Positions 1-7,825 are shown, counted from the stretch's first letter. The stretch: DNA of 64,000 bases from Gammaproteobacteria bacterium (GCA_012960755.1 DUAT01000105.1:25548-89547), one strand, 5' to 3'. Made by a program: numbers and translations. Notes: a model not told the origin generated them from the letters alone.

Positions 1-5
1 TGCAA

Positions 6-668
6 ATGTCAGATATCCGCATCGGTACCATGGGTAGCTTTCTTGAAGGTGCTTTTGCCCCGCTGGCGTTTCTCTGGTTTGTGCTGGGTTATTTTTCCCA
101 GCAAAAAGAACTCTCACTGAATACCGACGCCATCAAGATGCAGTACGTTGAAATTCAAAGATCGGCGGAGCAGGCAGTGATGCAGACTGAAGCCATCAAG
201 GCCTCCGAATTTCACGCCAGACGGGAATCGTTTCTACGCATTGCAGAAAATGTCAAGGTTCAACTGGGTGTAATAATGGGCTTTCTGTTTGTTTCCAGCC
301 AGGGAGCCGCTAGCGAGGGCATCGTGTCTCAGCAAAGAATTTCCGAACTGTGGCATAACATGGGACAGAACGATCCTGAACTGTTTTCTCGCCAGATGAT
401 GGAATTCCAGTTTCGTCATGGTGAGCGTTATGCGTACAAACTGCTATATGGGACCATCATTCGTACCACCCACAGCAAGAATTTTATCTTTAACTTTGAA
501 CGCCTGCTTGCCACGGCGGAGGAATGTGATACCAATGGTATGATTCGTGACGCTATCCGCGGTAGCGCACACGGTTTTATTTACCAGCGAATGTTAAATT
601 ACCGGGATAATCCACCAGCCGGGTTTACCTACGGGGTCTACAATTTCGACCCGGATTCAAACGACTAG
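6..668 (+). CDS. Membrane-anchored protein of unknown function
   Basis: A 220-residue protein that I cannot assign to a named family. One hydrophobic segment near the N-terminus (about residues 11-30, AFAPLAFLWFVLGYF) is followed by a polar, probably helical stretch (about 35-85) rich in Glu, Gln and Lys. The rest looks soluble and globular. The layout suggests an inner-membrane anchor with a cytoplasmic domain. The start lies only five bases inside the window, so its ribosome binding site cannot be judged and a longer N-terminus is possible. The following genes are on the same strand with a 27-base gap. Confidence 0.6.
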   Translation: MSDIRIGTMGSFLEGAFAPLAFLWFVLGYFSQQKELSLNTDAIKMQYVEIQRSAEQAVMQTEAIKASEFHARRESFLRIAENVKVQLGVIMGFLFVSSQGAASEGIVSQQRISELWHNMGQNDPELFSRQMMEFQFRHGERYAYKLLYGTIIRTTHSKNFIFNFERLLATAEECDTNGMIRDAIRGSAHGFIYQRMLNYRDNPPAGFTYGVYNFDPDSND

Positions 669-695
669 CCCCATAAGAACAATAAGGAGCCACAG

Positions 696-782
696 GTGAA
701 AAGAACAATTTGGCTATTATTCACAGTGTTTGTCTGTTGGTTGCAAACTCTCTACGGCAGTTTAAAAAGTGAGAAGCAATGA
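696..782 (+). CDS. 28-residue hydrophobic small ORF, coupled to the next gene
   Basis: A GTG codon at 696 is preceded at the correct spacing by AAGGAG (684-689). It opens a 28-codon frame whose TGA stop (780-782) overlaps the ATG of the next gene (779-781) in an ATGA arrangement. The peptide has a short basic start (MKRTIW) and then a hydrophobic stretch (LLFTVFVCWLQ). It could be a single-pass membrane peptide or a leader. Its role may be to deliver ribosomes to the downstream flavoprotein gene by translational coupling, since that gene has no good ribosome binding site of its own. Its expression is inferred. Confidence 0.45.
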   Translation: MKRTIWLLFTVFVCWLQTLYGSLKSEKQ

Positions 783-1366
783 ACCCCGTAGAAGAAATTA
801 CCAGAGACAGGAACGAAGCGAGAAACGACGGCGACAGAAATGCCGACATCTGTTTCCTCGCGCTTGCCAGTAAAGACGGCAAAGCCTCGGTTCGGACCCT
901 GGTTCTACGCGATATTGTACAAAACCGGTTTATCCTGTTTATTAACCAGACCAGTCCCAAGTGGCAGTTACTATCAAATGGGGCAGATTACGAGATTCTG
1001 CTGTGGTACCCCAGTCGACAGCGACAGTACCGGATCCATGGAGATTGCGAAATCGTCGATGAGTCGCTGGTGAAAACAAACTGGCATCGGCGACCCGATG
1101 GACCAAAGTACATGGACTACCTGTACCGGGATGTCGCCCCCCAGAGCAGTTTCATTGACAACAGGCAGGACCTGGTTAGTGAGATCGATCAAATAAAGTC
1201 AAACCATCCCGTTGCAGATATGACTCCACCGGCAGAGGTCACGGGTGTTGAACTGGTTGCGAACAGAATTGAAATACTGGATCTCAACAGTGAAGACCGG
1301 ATTCATGACAGGCGTCTGTTCACATTGCTGGATGACGGATGGCATGTCCAGGTGATGATCCCTTGA
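779..1366 (+). CDS. Pyridoxamine 5'-phosphate oxidase-family flavoprotein
   Basis: A 195-residue protein with the split-barrel FMN-binding fold of the PNPOx family. The N-terminal part carries the family pattern: SVRTLVLRD, then FILFINQTSPKWQLL, then LLWYPSRQRQYRIHG, which bind FMN in known members. The C-terminal part ends with an ELVANRIEIL...DRIHDRRLF...GWHVQVMIP tail, like the substrate-binding end of true PdxH (RLHDR, LxP). It is shorter and more divergent than typical PdxH of about 210-220 residues. Vitamin B6 oxidation is possible, but another FMN-dependent reaction cannot be excluded. The start overlaps the stop of a 28-codon ORF. Confidence 0.75.
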   Translation: MNPVEEITRDRNEARNDGDRNADICFLALASKDGKASVRTLVLRDIVQNRFILFINQTSPKWQLLSNGADYEILLWYPSRQRQYRIHGDCEIVDESLVKTNWHRRPDGPKYMDYLYRDVAPQSSFIDNRQDLVSEIDQIKSNHPVADMTPPAEVTGVELVANRIEILDLNSEDRIHDRRLFTLLDDGWHVQVMIP

Positions 1367-1385
1367 AACACTTGCCTGAAACACT

Positions 1386-1414
1386 TTGACATGCCGAAAA
1401 TACTGAGCTAAATT
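1386..1414 (+). promoter_or_regulatory. Predicted sigma-70 promoter of the ncRNA gene
   Basis: A perfect -35 hexamer TTGACA (1386-1391) is followed after exactly 17 bases by TAAATT (1409-1414), a 4/6 match to the -10 consensus. Transcription would start near 1421. It lies just after the stop of the PNPOx-family gene, and no convincing protein gene follows on this strand. Confidence 0.6.
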
Positions 1415-1420
1415 TCGTTC

Positions 1421-1670
1421 GTCCCATTGGGGTCGTCGCAGACTCGCGACTCCCGGGAGATCTATCGTGCGAATATCCTATCCAGGGGGGATATCTGGCA
1501 CGCCGATGGGCACCCTGAACGTAAAGGAGGTGATCCCATTAATAGTCAGTCTATGCGGGGAGCCTCCGAGTTCGTCTAACTCGTTAGACCTATTCGGAGC
1601 TTGCTCCCCATACGTTGACGAAGCCCCTGTATTTTCCGTCATATGCACGGATTCTGCAGGGGCTTTTTCG
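1421..1670 (+). ncRNA. Predicted structured small RNA of about 250 nt
   Basis: This gap between the flavoprotein gene and metR has the marks of an RNA gene: a strong promoter (1386-1414), several stem-loops and a Rho-independent terminator. The stems are GTCGC/GCGAC near 1433-1450, ATATCC/GGATAT near 1472-1495, and a long nested hairpin at 1552-1612. That hairpin has three stacked stems: GGGGAGC/GCTCCCC, CTCCGA/TCGGAG, and GTCTAA/TTAGAC closing a CTCG loop. The unpaired stretch 1522-1536 (TAAAGGAGGTGATCC) is the exact complement of the anti-Shine-Dalgarno 3' end of 16S rRNA. No properly spaced ATG follows it. I do not recognise an Rfam family. A CsrB/RsmZ-like role is a weaker alternative, because most GGA motifs lie in stems. 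Confidence 0.6.
1621..1668 (+). terminator. Rho-independent terminator of the ncRNA
   Basis: AAGCCCCTG (1621-1629) pairs perfectly with CAGGGGCTT (1657-1665). An inner stem TCCGT/ACGGA (1635-1639 / 1647-1651) is also present, and a T tract follows. The T tract is on the plus-strand side only, so it ends the ncRNA rather than the convergent metR. Confidence 0.8.
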
Positions 1671-1699
1671 TTCAGGCACTGCGCCACCTGAGTTTCGAG

Positions 1700-2623
1700 T
1701 CAGCCACCCCCGGCTGTTTTAATACCTGTAAGCGTCGCAAAACATGTGTCATTCGCGGTGGCAAGGAAATCCTGCATGAAAGGTGCTTCAAACTGATCTT
1801 CCCGAATCGCAGCATACAAAGTTGCCCACAAGCCCGCTTCCCCCAGCTTTTTCGCCGCAATGGTACCCGTTAACAGATATTCTGCCAGTGACCAATTGGG
1901 TAACCCAGCCACTCCCCGGCCACTGGCGACCAGTTGAACCATCATCGGGGTTAATTCGGCGGTGCGGACCTCCGCCGGTTCAACGTCTGCGGGTTCAAGA
2001 AAACGTGTGAAAATGTCCAGTCTGTCTCTCTCAACCGGGTACATGATCAATACCTGGTCTATCAAATCCTCGGGAACAACATAAGGCCGGTCAGCCAGTT
2101 TGTGTTGTGGGTCCACTGCCAGCATTGCCTCGTACCGGAACAGGGGCACATAGCGAATGCCTGCCAACTCCACTGGATCTGAAGTAATGACAAGATCAAG
2201 GTCACCTCTAACCAGTGCCGGTAAAGGTGCAAAGTTGAATCCACCGGTGAGATCCAGTTCAACCTCGGGCCAGTTTCCACGGTATTTGTCGATACAGGGT
2301 ACCAGCCACTGAAAGCAGCTGTGACATTCGATGCAAATGTGCAAACGACCGGCTTCGCCCCCGGCGAGGCGGGCGATATCTCGCTCCGAAAGTTTAAACA
2401 TGGGGATCACCTCATCTGCCAGTGTCAGCAGGCGACGACCAGCGCTAGTGAACCTGGGAGGTTTGGTTTTACGTACGAAGAGGGTGCAGTCCAGTCGATC
2501 TTCGAGGTCCTTCAGTTGGTGCGAGAGAGCAGATTGGGTCAGGAACAGCCTGTCCGCAGCTTCCACCAGACTTCCCGTATCACGGAGAGCCACCAGCGTT
2601 TTAAGATGCCTCAATTCAATCAC
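1700..2623 (-). CDS. metR: LysR-type regulator MetR (methionine biosynthesis)
   Basis: A 307-residue LysR-type regulator. The N-terminal helix-turn-helix begins MIELRHLKTLVALRDTGSL and includes LTQSALSHQLKDLE. The effector domain carries residues typical of MetR: IECHSCFQWLVP, DLVITSD and YPVERDRLD, all close to the enterobacterial protein, whose co-inducer is homocysteine. The start is GTG with an AGGAGGT site at good spacing. A MetR-type palindrome sits 17 bases upstream and suggests autoregulation. No metE or metH lies in the window, so its main targets are elsewhere; the divergent HD-domain gene is a possible local target. Confidence 0.88.
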   Translation of the reverse strand: MIELRHLKTLVALRDTGSLVEAADRLFLTQSALSHQLKDLEDRLDCTLFVRKTKPPRFTSAGRRLLTLADEVIPMFKLSERDIARLAGGEAGRLHICIECHSCFQWLVPCIDKYRGNWPEVELDLTGGFNFAPLPALVRGDLDLVITSDPVELAGIRYVPLFRYEAMLAVDPQHKLADRPYVVPEDLIDQVLIMYPVERDRLDIFTRFLEPADVEPAEVRTAELTPMMVQLVASGRGVAGLPNWSLAEYLLTGTIAAKKLGEAGLWATLYAAIREDQFEAPFMQDFLATANDTCFATLTGIKTAGGG

Positions 2624-2639
2624 GGCTTCACCTCCTCAA

Positions 2640-2652
2640 TGAATCACATTCA
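2640..2652. promoter_or_regulatory. MetR-type box upstream of metR
   Basis: TGAATCACATTCA matches the established MetR consensus TGAA-N5-TTCA with A or T in the centre. It lies 17 bases before the metR start codon, next to its ribosome binding site, which fits negative autoregulation. Binding is inferred. Confidence 0.6.
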
Positions 2653-2843
2653 AACTTATAGCGATTTTAATAAAATCTGCTCATTTTAACAAAATATTGT
2701 CAGAACCCCTATCATCCAGAACCTGCTACCGTTTAGTGTGTGTTATGTACAGATGCCTTGACTCAGAATGAACAGGCTACACAATAGTGAGGATGTCAGA
2801 TGGGCAGAAGCCGGTCTCAACAATAAGAAGCCCTGGAGATTCC

Positions 2844-3815
2844 ATGTTCAATCCAACGACCATTTTGATTGATGCTTTTGCAGAAGAACTTGCTTCACAC
2901 TACATCGATATGTATGGCGAAGATGAGCAAGACCTGCATCGCATAGTCTCCTGTGCACATAGCTCACTCGAGATCATTGCCAACAGTGACGCGCCGTACC
3001 ATGACATGAACCACACAATGATGGTGACCTCGGTGGGTATGGAAATACTCCGCGGTAAGATCCTGCTTGAAGGAAATGTCACTAATAGTGACTGGGTTCA
3101 CTTTGTGATCTCCCTCCTGAATCACGACATTGGTTATGCACGTGGTATCTGCAAGGCAGACAGGAGTGGCTGGTACACAATTAACGCTGATATGGACACC
3201 ATTGCACCTCCCGTGGGTGCGACAGATGCTTTTCTTACCCCGTATCATGTAGATCGCGGCAAGATGTACATAAAGGATCGTTTCTCCAGTGATGTCGAGA
3301 TCAATACTGATGTGATTTGCGCCAATATCGAGCGAACCCGTTTTCCAATTCCCCACGAAGCGGATGACAGTGCAACTGACGATTTGCCAGGTCTGTTACG
3401 GGCGGCGGATCTGATTGGTCAACTGGCCGACCCACACTATTTCCGAAAAATCTCGGCCCTTTACGCTGAGTTTGTAGAGACCGGTCAATCCGCGAAACTG
3501 GGCTACACGACCGCTGCAGATCTCCAGGCTGCCTATCCCCGGTTTTACTGGAACGTCGTCTCTTCCTATATAGAGGATGGTGTCAGGTTTCTGCGGCGGA
3601 CACAGGACGGTCAAGCCTGGGTCGCTAACCTCCATGCCAACGTTTTTACAGAAGAACATGAAACACCCTGCTACGGACCTGAGCGCCGTTTTGATGATGA
3701 TCGCCGTATCGCCACCGGATCTCTGTTTACAGCCAGCGAACTGACACAGAATGACCAACGCCAGAGCTCTCGCAGACTCCAAGAACTGGTCGCCAGTGAA
3801 GGCAAGGCAGATTAG
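2844..3815 (+). CDS. HD-domain phosphohydrolase, phosphodiesterase-like
   Basis: A 323-residue predicted metal-dependent phosphohydrolase. Metal ligands are visible as H53 and H57 in YHDMNHTMMV and as the H94-D95 pair in LLNHDIGY; further acidic residues occur in the helical core. The YH-xxx-H pattern resembles cyclic-nucleotide phosphodiesterases more than dGTPases, but the substrate is not known. A longer reading from GTG 2787 is open. I chose ATG 2844 because GGAG precedes it by five bases, while the upstream starts lack spaced sites. The C-terminal 40 residues are polar and probably disordered. The gene is divergent from metR and followed by the glycosyltransferase set, with no obvious operon link. 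Confidence 0.7.
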   Translation: MFNPTTILIDAFAEELASHYIDMYGEDEQDLHRIVSCAHSSLEIIANSDAPYHDMNHTMMVTSVGMEILRGKILLEGNVTNSDWVHFVISLLNHDIGYARGICKADRSGWYTINADMDTIAPPVGATDAFLTPYHVDRGKMYIKDRFSSDVEINTDVICANIERTRFPIPHEADDSATDDLPGLLRAADLIGQLADPHYFRKISALYAEFVETGQSAKLGYTTAADLQAAYPRFYWNVVSSYIEDGVRFLRRTQDGQAWVANLHANVFTEEHETPCYGPERRFDDDRRIATGSLFTASELTQNDQRQSSRRLQELVASEGKAD

Positions 3816-3901
3816 CCAGCATCCATTTCGTTTGCATTCCGCAGTCGAAACCTTACAATCTCGGGCTTTTGCATAATTCAACCTTAAGTTAGCAAGCCTG
3901 A

Positions 3902-5239
3902 ATGTTAAATCGTGCCACCGAAGACCATCCAGTCCTGACCTCAGTGGAGTCCGTTGAGGTCACCAGCTCTTTAAAAATCTGCCTCCTGGGTTATCGCAGC
4001 AATCCGTACAGTGGTGGCCAGGGTATTTACATGCGCTATTTAAGCAAAGCGCTGGTCGACGCGGGTCATCAGGTCGATGTGATCTCGGGCCCTCCCTACC
4101 CGGAACTCGACGAGCGCGTAAAACTCATCAAATTACCCAGTTTGAACCTGTTCGAGCAAGACAGTCATATCCGGGCTTTAAGGCCGAGGCATTTACTCTC
4201 CTACACGGACTTTTTTGAATGGTTCAGCATGTTAACGGGTGGATTCGCCGAACCCTATACCTTCGGTCGGCGCCTGCAGCGATACTTCCGTACCCACAAG
4301 CCGGATTACGACATCGTCCACGATAATCAGTCCCTATGCTATGGCACACTTCATTTACAAGAGAATGCCATACCTTTGGTGACGACGATTCATCACCCCA
4401 TTACCAGCGACCTGGAAATCGCCCTGGGTAACGCCGATAGCTGGAAACTGCGGCTGCTGATCAGGCGCTGGCACTCGTTTATTCGCATGCAAAAGAAAGT
4501 CGCGTCGAAACTGAAACATATCGTCACAGTTTCTGAGGTCTCACGCCAGGACATTGCGGAAGCATTCAATCTATCTGCCGATAACCTGCAAGTGGTTCAC
4601 AATGGTATAGATACCGAGGTTTTCAGACCCCTCCCCGAGGTCGCCCGTATCGACTACCGGCTAATGACAACCACCAGCGCAGACCAGCCGTTGAAAGGCC
4701 TGCAATATTTGCTGCGTGCCGTCGCACAACTCACCGGACCCTATCCAGATATTCACCTGGTTGTGCTGGGAAAACTGAAGCGGGACGGTGCAACGGAAAA
4801 ACTGATCAGGGAACTGAATCTTGGTAGTCACCTGACATTTGTTTCCGGCATTGAAACCGAAGCGGTGGTCAGGCTCTACGCAGAAGCCACAATGGTCGTT
4901 GTGCCGTCAATTTACGAGGGATTTGGTCTACCCGCCGGTGAAGCAATGGCTTGCGGGGTGCCGGTTGTTTCAACCAACGGCGGGGCCTTGCCCGAGGTTG
5001 TTGGTGATAGTGGTGTTATTATCCCCGTTCGCGATTCCGAGGCGATTGCGAACGCGATCAGGAACCTGTTTGATCAACCGGAAAAAAGACAACTATTATC
5101 AATCAAGGGGCGAGAGCGAATTACTGAATTGTTCAGCTGGCAAGTGGCTGCCGACGACATGGTAAACCTGTATCAACGCATTCTGGAAAAAAGAGAAGTC
5201 AAAAAAGAAGAAGAAAAGAAAGAAGAAGAGATTCAATAA
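3902..5239 (+). CDS. GT4-family glycosyltransferase
   Basis: A 445-residue GT-B fold glycosyltransferase. The N-terminal Rossmann domain starts after about 25 residues (LKICLLGYRSNPYSGGQGIYMRYLSKAL). The C-terminal donor domain has the family 4 signature VVVPSIYEGFGLPAGEAMACGVPVV, with the E-x7-E pair that contacts the nucleotide sugar. It should transfer a sugar from an activated donor to an unknown acceptor. The last 17 residues are a Lys/Glu run from an A/G-rich simple sequence and are unlikely to be catalytic. It begins a tight run with the next two genes (10-base gap, then a 4-base overlap), so they are probably co-transcribed. Confidence 0.85.
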   Translation: MLNRATEDHPVLTSVESVEVTSSLKICLLGYRSNPYSGGQGIYMRYLSKALVDAGHQVDVISGPPYPELDERVKLIKLPSLNLFEQDSHIRALRPRHLLSYTDFFEWFSMLTGGFAEPYTFGRRLQRYFRTHKPDYDIVHDNQSLCYGTLHLQENAIPLVTTIHHPITSDLEIALGNADSWKLRLLIRRWHSFIRMQKKVASKLKHIVTVSEVSRQDIAEAFNLSADNLQVVHNGIDTEVFRPLPEVARIDYRLMTTTSADQPLKGLQYLLRAVAQLTGPYPDIHLVVLGKLKRDGATEKLIRELNLGSHLTFVSGIETEAVVRLYAEATMVVVPSIYEGFGLPAGEAMACGVPVVSTNGGALPEVVGDSGVIIPVRDSEAIANAIRNLFDQPEKRQLLSIKGRERITELFSWQVAADDMVNLYQRILEKREVKKEEEKKEEEIQ

Positions 5240-5249
5240 GGTTAAGCCA

Positions 5250-5987
5250 ATGTCAATGGAAACAGTCAACTTTAAACATATGAGACTACAGCCCGATGAA
5301 AAAATACTCGACTTGGGATGTGGTGAAGGCCGACACGCAATTACTGCCTATATGACTGAAAATGTCGAAGCCGTGGGTGTCGATCTGAGTCTGGAGGATT
5401 TGAAAACAACCCGTGAACGTTTTGGCGAGTTTGAGGATCCGACAAACATGCAGAAAAGCCTGAATATATCTGTGGCGAACGGGCAGAAGTTACCATTCGC
5501 CGATGACACCTTTGACAAGGTGATCTGTTCTGAGGTCCTTGAACACATACCGGATTATCGTACTGTACTTATCGAGATCAACCGGGTGTTAAAGACCGGC
5601 GGGATTTTCGCCGCCAGTGTGCCGCGTTTTTTCCCTGAATGGGTATGCTGGCAACTCAGCGATGCCTACCATGAAGTGGAGGGAGGGCATGTTAGAATTT
5701 TCAATGCCGGGCACCTTCGGGAGGAAATTGAGGAACGTGGACTGGTATTTTTTAAACGACACTATGCCCACTCGCTTCATGTGCCCTATTGGTGGCTCAA
5801 ATGTCTTTTCTGGAAAGAGGAAGGTGAAAAACAGGCGGGCATTGTCGACTTTTATCACAAGTTCCTAGTATGGGATCTGATGCAACAACCAAGACTGACC
5901 AAAATCCTCGATACGATATTTAATCCCATTCTGGGGAAGAGTGTGGTTATGTACTTCGTTAAAACCAATGAGGCCAACGAACCGTGA
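5250..5987 (+). CDS. Class I SAM-dependent methyltransferase
   Basis: A 245-residue methyltransferase of the Methyltransf_11/25 type. Motif I is ILDLGCGEGRHA (residues about 19-30), with the acidic motif II residue in VGVDLS and motif IV at DKVICSEVLEHIPD. A C-terminal insert (about 125-200) contains several aromatic residues (VPYWWLKCLFW) that may bind the acceptor. It lies ten bases after the GT4 gene and its stop overlaps the GTG of the next gene. The product of that gene set, rather than a protein or rRNA, is the likely substrate, but this is inference. Confidence 0.83.
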   Translation: MSMETVNFKHMRLQPDEKILDLGCGEGRHAITAYMTENVEAVGVDLSLEDLKTTRERFGEFEDPTNMQKSLNISVANGQKLPFADDTFDKVICSEVLEHIPDYRTVLIEINRVLKTGGIFAASVPRFFPEWVCWQLSDAYHEVEGGHVRIFNAGHLREEIEERGLVFFKRHYAHSLHVPYWWLKCLFWKEEGEKQAGIVDFYHKFLVWDLMQQPRLTKILDTIFNPILGKSVVMYFVKTNEANEP

Positions 5988-7066
5988 CCCGTTTATATGT
6001 ATCAAAGGGTTTTTACCCGGAAGAGTATCTGAGCCATACAGTCGATTTTATTGCCGGGGTGCAAACCAATGACGGTGCAATTCCATGGTTCGAAGGCGGC
6101 AGCCTGGACCCCTGGGACCATATTGAATCAGCGATGGGCCTGACCATTGGCGGGCGTTTTGATGAAGCAAAACAAGCCTACTACTGGTTGCGCGATAATC
6201 AGCTTCCTAATGGTAGTTGGCTCGCGGCTTACAAGGATGGAAAAGTTGAAGATGGCACCCGGGCTGAGTCGAACTTCGTCGCCTACATTGCGACGGGGGT
6301 CTGGCATTATTACCTGGTCACGGAGGATATGAATTTTCTCGAGGAACTCTGGCCCATCGTCGAAAAAGCCATAGAGTTCGTTTTGAGGCTGCAGGGCGAC
6401 AAGGGTCAAATTTATTGGGCAGAAGACACCACCGAGGGGATTAAGGAAGATTCCCTGGTCACTGGTTGCAGCAGCATTTACAAGAGTTTCGAGTGCGCCC
6501 TGAACATTGCCACCACCCTGGAAGTCAAAGTTCCCCATTGGGCACTGGCCAGGACGAAACTCGTTAATGCACTGCGTAACCACCCCGAATGTTTCGATCG
6601 AACCTGGGACAGCAAGAGTCGTTTCGCCATGGACTGGTTTTATCCTGTGCTTACCGGCGTGATTAAGGATGGCCAGGGGCGACATCATCTGCAATCCCGC
6701 TGGGATCAGTTTGTTATTGATCAGTTGGGTTGCCATTGTGTCACCGATGAGCCTTGGGTCACCGTGGCAGAATCCTGCGAACTCGTCATGGCATTGCTCT
6801 GTGTCGATGAGTATCAGCAAGCCACACAGTTGTTTAGCTGGTTGCACCAGTTCCGGGATACAGACGGCTCCTACTGGACAGGATATGTCTATCGTGACAA
6901 GGCTCTGTGGCCTGTAGAAAAACCCACCTGGACGGCAGGTGCAGTTCTGCTTGCAGCTGACGCTTTATCTAACAAAACAACAGCGGCGCATTTATTTCAA
7001 ACTGAATCAACTGTGCTTGCGTCGCAGGACACCCAGCGTACGAACTACGCCGATGTCCTCGAATAA
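5984..7066 (+). CDS. Alpha/alpha-toroid (prenyltransferase-like) protein
   Basis: A 360-residue protein with repeated helical motifs of the alpha/alpha toroid seen in prenyltransferase/squalene-cyclase repeats and some glycoside hydrolases: IAGVQTNDGAIPWF, YWLRDNQLPNGSWLAAY, FSWLHQFRDTDGSYWTGYV. The QxxDG / NGSW units are typical of QW-type repeats. No DxDD cyclase motif is seen, so it is probably not a terpene cyclase. It starts at a GTG overlapping the previous stop (GTGA), which implies translational coupling to the methyltransferase. Its last 60 bases overlap the end of the convergent methyltransferase gene. Catalytic activity is unproven; glycan hydrolysis or a binding role are alternatives. 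Confidence 0.62.
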   Translation: MTRLYVSKGFYPEEYLSHTVDFIAGVQTNDGAIPWFEGGSLDPWDHIESAMGLTIGGRFDEAKQAYYWLRDNQLPNGSWLAAYKDGKVEDGTRAESNFVAYIATGVWHYYLVTEDMNFLEELWPIVEKAIEFVLRLQGDKGQIYWAEDTTEGIKEDSLVTGCSSIYKSFECALNIATTLEVKVPHWALARTKLVNALRNHPECFDRTWDSKSRFAMDWFYPVLTGVIKDGQGRHHLQSRWDQFVIDQLGCHCVTDEPWVTVAESCELVMALLCVDEYQQATQLFSWLHQFRDTDGSYWTGYVYRDKALWPVEKPTWTAGAVLLAADALSNKTTAAHLFQTESTVLASQDTQRTNYADVLE

Positions 7067-7624
7067 TCCAGAGTCGATCGCTTTTTTCCAGATTGTAAAA
7101 GGTGCCTGCCCGCCATCTTCAGGATTCGGGAATATATCGTGGATCGCCAGGATACCCTTTGGCAGGATATGCTTCGCCCAGCTTTCATAGTCCGTCATCG
7201 CTGCCTCTAAACTGTGACCACCATCGATAAACACCATTCCCAGTGGTGTTTGCCAATCCCTTGCTGCAACGTCAGAGGGTGCTACCAGGGGAACAACATG
7301 GTCTTCAAGTTCAGCTAATCTGAGGGCGTGTCGAAATGCCTGAAAGCTATCCATCAGGCCTGCTGACTGGTCGTACAAGTCCGGATCATGAAACTCCTCC
7401 CCGAATTGATGTTCCTCAGAACCTCGATGATGATCAACGGCGAACAAGGTCCTGCCGGACTGCTTACAGGCAGTGCCGAGGTAGATCGTCGACTTACCGC
7501 AATAGCTGCCTATCTCAAGAATCGGCCCCAGAACAGCAGATTGCAGACAATGGTCGAACAGTGATTCACCTTCAACAGGATCAAGGAAACCCTTTATGGA
7601 CTCCACGTCAATTGGCAGTTTCAT
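7007..7624 (-). CDS. Class I methyltransferase, Methyltransf_24 / CmcI-like
   Basis: A 205-residue methyltransferase of the family used on sugars and small metabolites. Motif I is GPILEIGSYCGKSTIYLG (about 33-50); the acidic residue follows in LFAVDHHRG; the substrate and metal segment is GMVFIDGGHSLEAAMTDYESW, and LAIHDIFP follows, both typical of Methyltransf_24. It converges on the toroid gene with a 60-base overlap of coding sequence. The shared neighbourhood suggests that it acts on the same product as the plus-strand set, from its own promoter. Confidence 0.8.
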   Translation of the reverse strand: MKLPIDVESIKGFLDPVEGESLFDHCLQSAVLGPILEIGSYCGKSTIYLGTACKQSGRTLFAVDHHRGSEEHQFGEEFHDPDLYDQSAGLMDSFQAFRHALRLAELEDHVVPLVAPSDVAARDWQTPLGMVFIDGGHSLEAAMTDYESWAKHILPKGILAIHDIFPNPEDGGQAPFTIWKKAIDSGLFEDIGVVRTLGVLRRKHS

Positions 7625-7645
7625 TTTTTTTAGGATTCTACTTAC

Positions 7646-7825
7646 TTAAAAGGTTGTAAAGACGATCGCATAGACCGGGATGATGAGCAGCAACACATAG
7701 ATTGTAATATTGTTTAGGGGAGGAAATTTGACTTCAGCAGCCAATGGAAATTTATCTCCAATCACGAGCCAGACAATGCATCCGAGCACCATGGATGCAA
7801 CAATACTAAATAAAATAATCGCCAT
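7646..7825 (-). CDS. 59-residue two-helix membrane protein
   Basis: An open frame of 59 codons starts at ATG 7825 with GAGGAA eight bases upstream and ends at TAA 7646. The product has two clear hydrophobic helices (about 2-22 and 40-57) separated by a short polar linker (GDKFPLAAEVKFPPLNN). I do not recognise the family. It lies 21 bases upstream of the Methyltransf_24 gene on the same strand, so the two may be co-transcribed. Topology suggests both termini on the same side of the inner membrane. Confidence 0.55.
   Translation of the reverse strand: MAIILFSIVASMVLGCIVWLVIGDKFPLAAEVKFPPLNNITIYVLLLIIPVYAIVFTTF

Noticed and set aside
1467..1691. A 74-codon plus-strand frame across the ncRNA
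   Set aside because: It runs through the long hairpin and the terminator, its start has no ribosome binding site, and the product resembles no known protein. The RNA-gene signals explain the region better.
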